From JBGAPI01 sp044221335 (lineage in GTDB: Bacteria; Pseudomonadota; Gammaproteobacteria; Xanthomonadales; Ahniellaceae): a stretch of 64,000 nucleotides of DNA. Below are positions 9,502 through 17,410 of this stretch, in pieces. The notes under the pieces were generated by a model. That model had not been told where the DNA came from. It did not search any database and saw nothing but the letters and a program-made list of their open reading frames with translations. Made by a program: the position numbers and the translations under genes. Numbering within the stretch: the first letter of the stretch is position 1; each line of letters begins with the position of its first letter. The stretch is from positions 1 through 64,000 of the forward strand of contig JBGAPI010000004.1 in the NCBI GenBank assembly GCA_044221335.1, given 5' to 3'.

Positions 9502-12249
9502 TCAGCGCACCGTCTTGCCGTCGGCGTCGATCACCGTGACGTCGCCGAGGTGAAGCTCGCGCACCGCGCTCTCGATCTTCGCCAGGTCGCCGACGATCAC
9601 CCAGGTCAAGCGGTCGGGCGTCAGCGTCGCCGCGAGCTTGGCACGCACGCCGTCGTCGGTCTGCGCTTCGATGCGCGCCTTCAGCGTCTGCACGTAGTCG
9701 TCCGGGTAGCCGTAGCGGACGATGCCGGCGACCGAACCGGCGACCGCGGCGATCGTCTCGTAGCGGCCCGGCAGGCTGCGCACGTCGCGGTTCTTGATCT
9801 TGGCGATCTCGTCGGCGGCGAGGGGGCGGCTTCCGACCACGTCGATCAGTTCGCGGCGGAACTCGACCAGCGACTCGCGCGTCTTGTCGGTCTGCACCGG
9901 CGCGAACAGCATCCACGGGCGCTGGCCGAGCGCGCCGCCGATGCCGCCGCCCGCCCCGTAGGACCAATGCTTGTCCTCGCGCAGGTTCATGTTGAGCCGA
10001 GAGGTGAACACGCCGCCGATCGCATTGGCGGCGGTCGCGAGCTCGAAGCGCTGCGGATCGGACTGCGGGGTGACCAGCTGGCCCGCGGCGATCACGGTCT
10101 GGATCGCGCCCGGCTTGTCGACGAGATAGACCCGCGCCGTCGCGGCCGGCGGCACCGTGGCGATCGACTTCTTCGGCGCCGCGCCCTCGGACTTCCAGTC
10201 GGCGAAGTACTTGTCGAGCAACGGCACGATCTCGGCCATGCCGATGTCGCCGGCGACGACCACGGTGGCGTTGTCCGGACGCAGCAGCTCGCGGCTGTAG
10301 GCAACGAGGTCGGCGCGCTCGATCGCGGCGATCGAGGCCTCGGTGCCGGTCCCGGAGAACGGGATCGCATAGGGATGGCCCTCGCCGTAGAGCAGCGGCG
10401 GCAGCAGGCGGTTGGCGATCGCCTCGGGCTCGGTCTTCTCCTGCGCGATGCCGGCGAGCCACTGCTTCTTCAGACGCGCGATGTCCGCCTCGGCGAAGCG
10501 CGGGCGGCGCAGCATGTCGGCGAACAGTGCCAGCGACGGATCGAGCTTGGCCGGCAGCGCCGACAGCGTGGCGGTCGTCGAGTCGAGACTGGAGCCCGCA
10601 CCGACACCGGCGCCGAGCTCTTCCGCACGCGCCTTGAACGCCAGCGAATCGAGCGCGCCCGCGCCCTCGCGCAGCATCGCCGTGGTGAAGCCGCCGGTGC
10701 CGAGCTTGCGACCGCGGTCGGCGGCGTAGCCGGCGTCGAACACGACGTCGACCTCCAGCACCGGCGCGCCGGCCCGCCGCGCCAGCACGACCGGAATGCC
10801 GTTGGCGAGCTTGCCGCGCTGCAGGGCGGGGAAGCTCAGGTCCGGATAGCGTTCCGTGACCGGCACGCCCTTGCTGCGGTCGATCGCGCTGTCCTTCGCG
10901 TTGGAGAATTCCGGGAACGGCGTGACGGTCAGCGTGTAGTCGCCCTTCGACAGCCAGCGGCGGGCGGCGTCGCGCACCTTCTCCGGAGTCGCGGCGGCGA
11001 GGACCGCCTGCTCGTGGCGGAAGCAGCCGGCATCGCCGAGGTAGGTGTAGCAGGCGGCGAGCAGGTCGGCCTTGCCGCCGAAGCCACCCACCCGCTCGAC
11101 CTGGCGCGCGAACGACGCCGTCATCACCGTACGTGCGCGCTCCAGCTCCGCCGGCGTCGGCCCCTGCGCGAGGAAGCGCGCGAGTTCCTCGGTGAATGCC
11201 GCCTCGACGGTTGCCGGATCGACGCCCGCCTTCACCATCGCCTGCACGCCGAACACGCCGGCGATCTCCATCGCGTTGGCGAAGGTGCCGATCGAGTCGA
11301 CGCTCTGGTCCTTGTAGGTGAGCCGCGCGTCGAGACGCGACGCGGCGCTGCCGCCCAGCACCTGCGAGGCGAGATCGAGCAGGGTGGCGTCATCGCTGCC
11401 GGCACCCGGGATGTTCCAGCTGCGGATCAGCATCGTCTGCGCGACGCGGTCCTGCATGCTGCCGCGCGACGACTCCGAGCGCGCGGCGATCCACTGCCCC
11501 GGCCGGGTGATCGGCGGGCCGGCCGGGATGTGGCCGAAGTAGGCCGCGGCCTTGTCCTTCGCGGTCGGAAGGTCGATGTCGCCGGCCAGCACCAGCACCA
11601 CGTTGGCGGCGCCGTAGTAGTCGCGGAACCATGCCTTGACGTCGTCGAGCGACGCGGCGTTCAAGTCCTCCATCGAACCGATCGTCGACCAGTGGTAGGG
11701 ATGGCCCTCGGGGAAGCTGGCCTGCATCAGCACGTCGAAGGAGCGGCCGTAGGGCTGGTTCTCGCCCTGGCGCTTCTCGTTCTGCACCACGCCGCGCTGC
11801 TCGTCGAGCTTGGCCTGGTCGATCGCGGGCAGCAGGTGCCCCATGCGGTCGGATTCCATCCACAGCGCCATGTCGAGCGCCGTGGTCGGCACGTTCTCGA
11901 AGAAGTTGGTGCGGTCGTGGTTCGTCGTGCCGTTCTGGCCGGTCGCGCCGACCTGCTCGAAGGGCCGCTGGTACTTGTCCCGGTGATGCTCCGAGCCGGT
12001 GAACATCAGGTGCTCGAACAGGTGGGCGAAGCCGGTGCGGCCGCGGACCTCGTTCTTCGAGCCGACGTGGTACCACAGGTCGACCGCGACGATGGGCGCC
12101 TTGTGGTCTTCGTGGACGATCACCGTCATGCCGTTGGGCAGGGTGAACTGCTGGAACGCGATGTCGGTGCCGGCGGCAATCGAGCGCGACGGGGCGAGCA
12201 GCGCCAGGCCGGCGGCGACGGCGATGGCCGGGAAGGGGGAGGAACGCAT
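9502..12249 (-). CDS. Two-domain M16 zinc peptidase (pitrilysin family), exported
   Basis: A 915-residue protein with signal peptide (MRSSPFPAIAVAAGLALLAPSRSIAA). The inverted zinc motif HLFEH is at 76-80, in the context GFAHLFEHLMFTGSEHHRD characteristic of M16 peptidases. Substrate-binding loop NHDRTNFFENVP follows. The second half, from about residue 465 (FPALQRGKLANGIPVVLARR), is the inactive M16 partner domain lacking the HxxEH. Length and arrangement match PqqL/YhjJ-type periplasmic M16 proteins that degrade peptides or misfolded proteins. The ATG at 12249 follows GGAGGAACGC. Head of a two-gene operon with the exported protein at 8694. Confidence 0.9.
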   Translation of the reverse strand: MRSSPFPAIAVAAGLALLAPSRSIAAGTDIAFQQFTLPNGMTVIVHEDHKAPIVAVDLWYHVGSKNEVRGRTGFAHLFEHLMFTGSEHHRDKYQRPFEQVGATGQNGTTNHDRTNFFENVPTTALDMALWMESDRMGHLLPAIDQAKLDEQRGVVQNEKRQGENQPYGRSFDVLMQASFPEGHPYHWSTIGSMEDLNAASLDDVKAWFRDYYGAANVVLVLAGDIDLPTAKDKAAAYFGHIPAGPPITRPGQWIAARSESSRGSMQDRVAQTMLIRSWNIPGAGSDDATLLDLASQVLGGSAASRLDARLTYKDQSVDSIGTFANAMEIAGVFGVQAMVKAGVDPATVEAAFTEELARFLAQGPTPAELERARTVMTASFARQVERVGGFGGKADLLAACYTYLGDAGCFRHEQAVLAAATPEKVRDAARRWLSKGDYTLTVTPFPEFSNAKDSAIDRSKGVPVTERYPDLSFPALQRGKLANGIPVVLARRAGAPVLEVDVVFDAGYAADRGRKLGTGGFTTAMLREGAGALDSLAFKARAEELGAGVGAGSSLDSTTATLSALPAKLDPSLALFADMLRRPRFAEADIARLKKQWLAGIAQEKTEPEAIANRLLPPLLYGEGHPYAIPFSGTGTEASIAAIERADLVAYSRELLRPDNATVVVAGDIGMAEIVPLLDKYFADWKSEGAAPKKSIATVPPAATARVYLVDKPGAIQTVIAAGQLVTPQSDPQRFELATAANAIGGVFTSRLNMNLREDKHWSYGAGGGIGGALGQRPWMLFAPVQTDKTRESLVEFRRELIDVVGSRPLAADEIAKIKNRDVRSLPGRYETIAAVAGSVAGIVRYGYPDDYVQTLKARIEAQTDDGVRAKLAATLTPDRLTWVIVGDLAKIESAVRELHLGDVTVIDADGKTVR

Positions 12250-12378
12250 GCGGAGACTCCGGCGGGTCGACAGGTCGCGGGTGGCGACCGGGGTGGGCGA
12301 ATCTACGTCGAGACCCGACGGGCCGCCAGGGCCGATCGGCACCGGGGAAGGAGCCGGAGCCCATTCCCGATTGACTTC

Positions 12379-12434
12379 GGGACAGAGTCCCTGCCAATCC
12401 TCCTTGAAGTTGGGCGGAAATTTACTCTGGCCCC
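12379..12434. repeat. REP-like palindrome ending in ACTCTGGCCCC (copy 2)
   Basis: GGGACAGAGTC at the left and TTTACTCTGGCCCC at the right form the arms; the centre carries CCTTGAAG. Same family as 5878-5971. It occupies the divergent gap between the M16 peptidase and the exported protein at 12478. Confidence 0.55.
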
Positions 12435-12477
12435 TTTTCAGGCAACACTGGGCCGTCCCCCGCCCGGAACCCCCGCC

Positions 12478-13254
12478 ATGACCGTCGCCCGCCTGAGCCT
12501 CGCCCTCCTCGCTTTCGCCAGCTCCGCGGCCCTGGCCGAATCGGTGCAGTACGACGGCGTGGCCTACGACGCCAAGTCCGGCAAGAAGCTCTACATCGAG
12601 TCGCATTTCCTGAAGGTCGACGACAAGGATCAGGGCGAGCGCGTGGTGCTGTACCGCTGCCCGGACGGCGTGCCGTTCGCGCGCAAGGTAGTCGACTACA
12701 CCGGCAGCTTCGCACCGCCGTTCGAGATGAACGATCCGACCATCCAGTACCGCGAGGGCGTGCGTCTCGCCGGCGGCAAGCCCGAGGTGTTCTACCAGAA
12801 GGCCGGCGGCGACGGCGAACAGAAGGCCCCGCTGGAAGGCACCACCGGGCTCGTCGCCGACGCCGGCTTCGACCTGTTCATCCGCCACCACTTCGACGAG
12901 CTCGAAAAGGGCGAGACCCTGAAGTTCCCGTTCCTGGTCCCGAGCCGGCTGTCGGGCATGGACTTCAAGCTGTCCAAGCAGAAGGACGAGATCATCGACG
13001 GCCAGCCGACCTCGGTGATCCGCCTGTCCCTGAACAGCTTCTTCTCGTTCGCGCTGCCGCACATGGACGTCGCCTACGACAAGTCGCAGCACCTGCTGAC
13101 GCGCTTCGTCGGCATGTCCAACATCCGCGACGGCAAGGGCGACAACTACGAGGTCCGGATCGACTTCGACGCGAAGGGACGCAAGCCGATGGCGGACGAG
13201 GCGCTGGCCGACGCCAAGAAGACCCCGCTGAGCGGGCAATGCAAAGCGGGTTGA
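12478..13254 (+). CDS. Unrecognised periplasmic protein
   Basis: A 258-residue protein with a signal peptide MTVARLSLALLAFASSAALAES. The mature region is strand-rich, with segments YDAKSGKKLYIESHFLKVDD, VLYRCPDGVPFARKVVDYTGSFAPPFEMND and VIRLSLNSFFSFALPHMDVAYD. I see no catalytic motif and no family that I can name with confidence. Only two cysteines are present in the mature protein (in YRCPDG and near the C-terminus, GQCKAG), which could form a disulphide. It is transcribed alone, divergent from the M16 peptidase. The stop is followed at once by a palindromic repeat shared with the converging permease gene. Confidence 0.7.
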   Translation: MTVARLSLALLAFASSAALAESVQYDGVAYDAKSGKKLYIESHFLKVDDKDQGERVVLYRCPDGVPFARKVVDYTGSFAPPFEMNDPTIQYREGVRLAGGKPEVFYQKAGGDGEQKAPLEGTTGLVADAGFDLFIRHHFDELEKGETLKFPFLVPSRLSGMDFKLSKQKDEIIDGQPTSVIRLSLNSFFSFALPHMDVAYDKSQHLLTRFVGMSNIRDGKGDNYEVRIDFDAKGRKPMADEALADAKKTPLSGQCKAG

Positions 13255-13255
13255 C

Positions 13256-13317
13256 GTAGGGCGGGCAATGCCCGCCAACGCGATGCCCCCCGCAATGGCG
13301 CGCGGTGCGCGCCCTAC
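13256..13317. repeat. GTAGGGCG-type palindrome pair between converging genes
   Basis: Two palindromic units, GTAGGGCGGGCAATGCCCGCC and, in opposite orientation, GGCGCGCGGTGCGCGCCCTAC, frame a short spacer. The right end supplies the TAG stop codon (CTA at 13314-13316) of the minus-strand permease. It probably also acts as a bidirectional transcript end. Confidence 0.75.
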
Positions 13318-14759
13318 GCCGAGCGCATGAGGATCCGGTATACCAGGGCCGCGATCGCCAGTCCGGCGAACCACGCGTAGGTGTAGATCAGGTTGAAGAC
13401 CTCCGGCACGCCGGCGAAGGCCTGCGGGAAGGCCGCATGCAGGAAGCCGGGAATGTTCGGCAGCACGCCCGCGGCGAGCGCGATGATCGCCGCGGGATTC
13501 CAGCCGTTGCGGTAGGCGTAGGCGCCGCGCGCCTCGAACAGCGCGGCGACGTCGAGCTCGCGCCGGCGGATCAGGAAGTAGTCGACCAGCATGATCCCGG
13601 CGACCGGCCCCAGCAGCGCCGAGTAGCCGATCAGCCAGGTGAAGATGTAGCCCTGGGTCGACTCCAGGATCTTCCACGGCATCGCCAGCAGCGCGATGAA
13701 CGCGGTGATGAGGCCGCCGCGGGTGTAGCTGATCTTCGATGGCGCCAGGCTGGCGAAGTCGTAGGCCGGGCCGACCAGGTTCGCGGCGAGGTTCACGCAC
13801 ATGGTGTCGAGCGTCAGGATCACCAGCGCGACGCCGACCCCGATGCCGGTGAAACGCGCGGACAGGTCCACCGGATCCCAGATCGCCTTGCCGTAGATGA
13901 CGACGGTCGCCGAGGTCACGATCACCGACATCAGCGCGAGCAGGCCCATCGGCAGCGGCAGGCCCAGGGCCTGGCCGACGAGCTGGTCGCGCTGCGACTT
14001 CGCGAAGCGGGTGAAATCGGGGATGTTCAGCGCCAGGGTCGCCCAGAAGCCGACCATCGCCGTGAGCGAGGGCCAGAAGGTCGGCCAGAACTGCCCCTCC
14101 TTCTTGCCGCCCGGACCGAACTGGGACGGCAGGTCGAGCATCGCCCCCATCCCGCCGGCGTGATCGACCGCCCACCAGACCAGGAACAGGCACATCAGGA
14201 TCTTCACCGGCGCCGACCAGGTCTCGAGGAAGCGGATCGACTCGGTGCCGTGCAGCACGAAGTACAGCTGCAGCAGCCAGAACCCGAGGAAGGCGCCGAG
14301 CTGGCCGAGGTTGATCCCGAGCGCCGCGATGGGCTCACCCTGGAACGCGCCGCCGGTCAGGATATTGCCGAGCGTGTAGATCGCGAGTCCGCCGAACCAG
14401 GTCTGGATGCCGTACCAGCCGCAGGCGACGATCGCGCGCAGCAGGGCCGGCAGCCGGGCACCGACGGTGCCGAAGCTCGAGCGCACCAGCACCGCGTAGG
14501 GGATGCCGTAGCGCGCACCGGCGTGGCCGATCGCCAGCATCGGCAGCAGCACGATCAGGTTCCCGAGCAGCACGGTCGACACCGCCTGCCACGGCGACAT
14601 CCCCTGGTCGATCAGCCCCGCCGCCAGCGTGTAGGACGGGATGCACATCACCATGCCGATCCACAGCGCGGTGTAGTTGACCCAGGTCCAGGTGCGCTGG
14701 GTCGGCTCGGTCGGAGCGAGGTCGTGGTTGTACAGCGCGCTGTCGTTGCTCATCGGCAT
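13314..14759 (-). CDS. NCS1-family nucleobase/hydantoin permease
   Basis: A 481-residue integral membrane protein with about 12 helices. The N-terminus (NHDLAPTEPTQRTWTWVNYTALWIGM) and the segments SSFGTVGARLPALLRAIVACGWYGIQTW and ALNIPDFTRFAKSQ are typical of NCS1 transporters (Mhp1, allantoin and cytosine/uracil permeases). It lies just downstream of preA, so uptake of uracil, thymine, dihydropyrimidine or hydantoin is the best inference. Two ATG codons (14759, 14753) could serve as start. Its stop codon lies inside a palindromic repeat. Confidence 0.85.
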   Translation of the reverse strand: MPMSNDSALYNHDLAPTEPTQRTWTWVNYTALWIGMVMCIPSYTLAAGLIDQGMSPWQAVSTVLLGNLIVLLPMLAIGHAGARYGIPYAVLVRSSFGTVGARLPALLRAIVACGWYGIQTWFGGLAIYTLGNILTGGAFQGEPIAALGINLGQLGAFLGFWLLQLYFVLHGTESIRFLETWSAPVKILMCLFLVWWAVDHAGGMGAMLDLPSQFGPGGKKEGQFWPTFWPSLTAMVGFWATLALNIPDFTRFAKSQRDQLVGQALGLPLPMGLLALMSVIVTSATVVIYGKAIWDPVDLSARFTGIGVGVALVILTLDTMCVNLAANLVGPAYDFASLAPSKISYTRGGLITAFIALLAMPWKILESTQGYIFTWLIGYSALLGPVAGIMLVDYFLIRRRELDVAALFEARGAYAYRNGWNPAAIIALAAGVLPNIPGFLHAAFPQAFAGVPEVFNLIYTYAWFAGLAIAALVYRILMRSA

Positions 14760-14842
14760 TCGCCCGGATGACGTGATGGCTCGCGTCTCGCCTTCGCGGC
14801 CGCGTGCCGTGCTCCGAAGGTGATCTGCTTGGTCTTCATCGC

Positions 14843-14865
14843 GGATTTCCGCGACACGGAAATCC
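14843..14865 (-). other. stem-loop between preA and the NCS1 permease gene
   Basis: Perfect 9-bp stem GGATTTCCG (14843-14851) / CGGAAATCC (14857-14865) with a 5-nt loop, touching the preA stop codon. There is no U tract, so it may protect the preA transcript 3' end or set the ratio of the two genes rather than terminate. Confidence 0.5.
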
Positions 14866-16133
14866 TAGGCAGGCACTTTGCGCATCGGATTGTTCGGATG
14901 GGTGGTCCAGTTCGAGTACGAACCGTCGTCGACCCGCTTCATGCGGATGCACTCGTCGACCGGGCAGACGTGCATGCACAGGTTGCAGCCGACGCACTCG
15001 TCCTCGATCACCTCGAAGTGGCGACGGCCGTCCTTGGTCTTGGTGATGGCCTGGTGCGCGGTGTCCTCGCAGGCGATGTGGCACAGGCCGCACTGGATGC
15101 ACTTGTCCTGGTCGATGTTGGCCTTGATCGAGTAGTTCATGTTGAGGAACTGCCAGTCGGTGACGTTCGGCACCGCACGGCCCACGAAGTCCTCGAGCTT
15201 CCTGTAGCCCTTGCTGTCCATCCAGTTCGACAGGCCCGCGGCCATGTCCTCGACGATCCGGAAGCCGTAGTGCATGGCCGCGGTGCAGACCTGCACCGAG
15301 CCGGCGCCGAGCGCCATGAACTCGGCGGCATCGCGCCAGGTGCCGATGCCGCCGATCGCTGAAATGGGCTTGCCGCGGGTGGTCGCGTCGCGGGCGATCT
15401 CGGCGACCATGTTGAGCGCAATGGGCTTGACCGCCGGACCGCAGTAGCCACCGTGGGTGCCCTTGCCGTCGACGGTCGGCGTCGGCGCCATCACGTCGAG
15501 GTCGACGGTGACGATCGAGTTGATCGTGTTGATCAGCGACACCGCGTCGGCGCCGCCCTTGAACGCCGCTCGCGCCGGGTGGCGGATGTCGGTGATGTTC
15601 GGGGTGAGCTTCACGATGCACGGCAGCTTGGAATGCTGCTTCACCCACGCGGCGACCATCTCGATGTATTCCGGAACCTGGCCCACCGCCGAGCCCATGC
15701 CGCGCTCGCTCATGCCGTGCGGGCAGCCGAAGTTGAGTTCGACGGCATCGGCGCCGGTGTCCTCGACCTTCGCCAGGATCTCGCGCCAGTCCTTCTCGTT
15801 GCAGGGCACCATCAGCGACACGATCATCGCCCGGTCCGGCCACGCCCGCTTCACCTCGCGGATCTCGTCGAGATTGACCTGCAGGGGCCGGTCGGTGATC
15901 AGCTCGATGTTGTTGAGGCCGGCGATGCGCTGCCCGTTCAGCATCACCGCGCCGTAGCGCGAACTGACGTTGACCACCGGCGGATCCATGCCGAGCGTCT
16001 TCCACACCACCCCGCCCCAGCCGGCCTCGAACGCGCGGTGCACGTTGTACGCCTTGTCGGTCGGCGGCGCGGAGGCCAGCCAGAAGGGGTTGGGCGAGCG
16101 GATGCCCACGAAGTTGGTTGTCAGGTCGGCCAC
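14865..16133 (-). CDS. preA: Dihydropyrimidine dehydrogenase (NAD+) subunit PreA
   Basis: A 422-residue protein with an FMN-binding dihydroorotate-dehydrogenase-like barrel followed by two [4Fe-4S] ferredoxin motifs, CIQCGLCHIAC (345-355) and CVGCNLCMHVC (380-390). The loop NFGCPHGMSERGMG carries the active-site cysteine of the DPD/PreA family. In Escherichia coli PreA works with PreT (NAD(P)H/FAD/Fe-S subunit) to interconvert uracil/thymine and their dihydro forms. PreT is not found in this window. The start is GTG at 16133 (VADLTTNFVGI), matching the usual PreA N-terminus. It forms a unit with the NCS1 permease downstream. Confidence 0.9.
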   Translation of the reverse strand: MADLTTNFVGIRSPNPFWLASAPPTDKAYNVHRAFEAGWGGVVWKTLGMDPPVVNVSSRYGAVMLNGQRIAGLNNIELITDRPLQVNLDEIREVKRAWPDRAMIVSLMVPCNEKDWREILAKVEDTGADAVELNFGCPHGMSERGMGSAVGQVPEYIEMVAAWVKQHSKLPCIVKLTPNITDIRHPARAAFKGGADAVSLINTINSIVTVDLDVMAPTPTVDGKGTHGGYCGPAVKPIALNMVAEIARDATTRGKPISAIGGIGTWRDAAEFMALGAGSVQVCTAAMHYGFRIVEDMAAGLSNWMDSKGYRKLEDFVGRAVPNVTDWQFLNMNYSIKANIDQDKCIQCGLCHIACEDTAHQAITKTKDGRRHFEVIEDECVGCNLCMHVCPVDECIRMKRVDDGSYSNWTTHPNNPMRKVPA

Positions 16134-16190
16134 GGTCGCTTATCGTCGTTGGTCAAGGCAAGCGTATCCGTCGCGGGTGCATTGGAATAG

Positions 16191-16212
16191 AGCCCAGGGC
16201 ACAGGGCCCTGG
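16191..16212. repeat. GGGC-heptamer array
   Basis: AGCCCAGGGCACAGGGCCCT: three degenerate copies of a 7-base unit (GGGCMCA). Located between preA start and anmK stop. Confidence 0.6.
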
Positions 16213-16219
16213 ACGAGGA

Positions 16220-17365
16220 CTATGCCCCGTGAAAGACCGCCCCGAGCACCCTCGCCCCCGCCGCGCCCGTCACCGACGGCAGGTTGCCCGGGAGCCCGTC
16301 GAGTCGACGCTTCGCCAGCCAGGCGAACGCCGTGGCCTCGACGTAGTCGGGGTCGACGCCGAGCGACATCGTGCTCTTCACGGTCCGTGGCGCGAGTGCC
16401 AGCGCAAGCAGGCGCATCAGCTCGTCGTTGTGGACGCCACCGCCGCAGACCAGCACCTCGGTCGCGGCGGCACCGTGGGCGAGGATGGCGTCGGCCACGC
16501 TGCGGACCGACAGCGCCATCAGCGTCGCCTGCAGGTCGACCGGCGCCGGCGGCTCGACGCCGCGGATCGCGACGTGGGCATCGAGCTGGCGCTGCAGCCA
16601 GTCGAGGTTGAACAGCTCGCGGCCGGTGCTCTTCGGCGGCGTGGCGGCGAAGTAGGGATCACCCAGCAGCAGCGACAGCAAGTCCTGGTCGACGGTGCCG
16701 GTCGCCGCCCAGGCGCCGCCATCGTCGCGCGCCTGCCCGAGGTGGCGGCCCGCCCAGGCGTCGAGCAGACAGTTCGCCGGCCCGGTGTCGAAGCCGCGCA
16801 CCGGCAGCACCGGATCGGCCGGCAGCGTGGTGATGTTGGCGATGCCGCCGAGGTTCAGCACCACCCGAGCCGTGTCCGGACTGCGGAACAGCGCTGCGTG
16901 CAGCGCGGGCAAGAGCGGCGCGCCCTGGCCGCCGGCGGCCATGTCGCGGCGGCGGAAATCGGCGACGGTGTCGATGCCGGTCCGCTCGGCGATCACGTTG
17001 GGGTCGCCGATCTGCAGCGTGAACGGGGCATCGCCGGCGGGTCCGTGGCGGATGGTCTGGCCATGCGAGCCGATCGCCCGGATCGCGCCGCGCTCGACCC
17101 GCGCCCAGCCGAGCAGGTCGTCGACCGCGGCCGCGAAGGCGCGACCGACCTCGACGTCGAGCTGCCCGAGTTCGTCCAGCGTCACCCGCGCGTCCGCACG
17201 CGCCAGCGCCAGCACGCGTTCACGCAAGGCGGCCGGATACGGCAGGGCGCGCGCGGCGACCAGCTCCGGCCGCGCGCCGAAGCGCACCAGGACCGCGTCG
17301 ATGGCGTCGGCGCTGGTGCCGGAAATGAGGCCGATGTACAGGTCGCGGATCTGGGTCGAGTTCAC
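16220..17365 (-). CDS. anmK: Anhydro-N-acetylmuramic acid kinase
   Basis: A 381-residue sugar kinase of the ASKHA fold. It converts 1,6-anhydro-MurNAc released during cell-wall turnover to MurNAc-6-phosphate. Motifs: phosphate loop GLISGTSADAID (about 12-23; most relatives have GTS-x-DGxD, here the Gly is Ala), IGSHGQTIRH, GQGAPLLPALHAALF, NLGGIANIT and DTGPANCLLD. Start GTG at 17365, preceded by GGAGAA eleven bases upstream. It is encoded downstream of the M23 peptidase gene with 45 bases between, in the same arrangement as in Pseudomonas (anmK, M23 peptidase, divergent tyrS), tying wall hydrolysis to recycling. Confidence 0.95.
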   Translation of the reverse strand: MNSTQIRDLYIGLISGTSADAIDAVLVRFGARPELVAARALPYPAALRERVLALARADARVTLDELGQLDVEVGRAFAAAVDDLLGWARVERGAIRAIGSHGQTIRHGPAGDAPFTLQIGDPNVIAERTGIDTVADFRRRDMAAGGQGAPLLPALHAALFRSPDTARVVLNLGGIANITTLPADPVLPVRGFDTGPANCLLDAWAGRHLGQARDDGGAWAATGTVDQDLLSLLLGDPYFAATPPKSTGRELFNLDWLQRQLDAHVAIRGVEPPAPVDLQATLMALSVRSVADAILAHGAAATEVLVCGGGVHNDELMRLLALALAPRTVKSTMSLGVDPDYVEATAFAWLAKRRLDGLPGNLPSVTGAAGARVLGAVFHGA

Positions 17366-17410
17366 GCGGGTTCTCCGACGCCGGGATCGGCGCGAGGCGT
17401 GGACAGTAGC

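Noticed and set aside
9340..12477. Long plus-strand frame over the M16 peptidase gene and joining the exported protein at 12478
   Set aside because: Shadow of the minus-strand peptidase; only the part from ATG 12478 has a signal peptide and protein-like composition.
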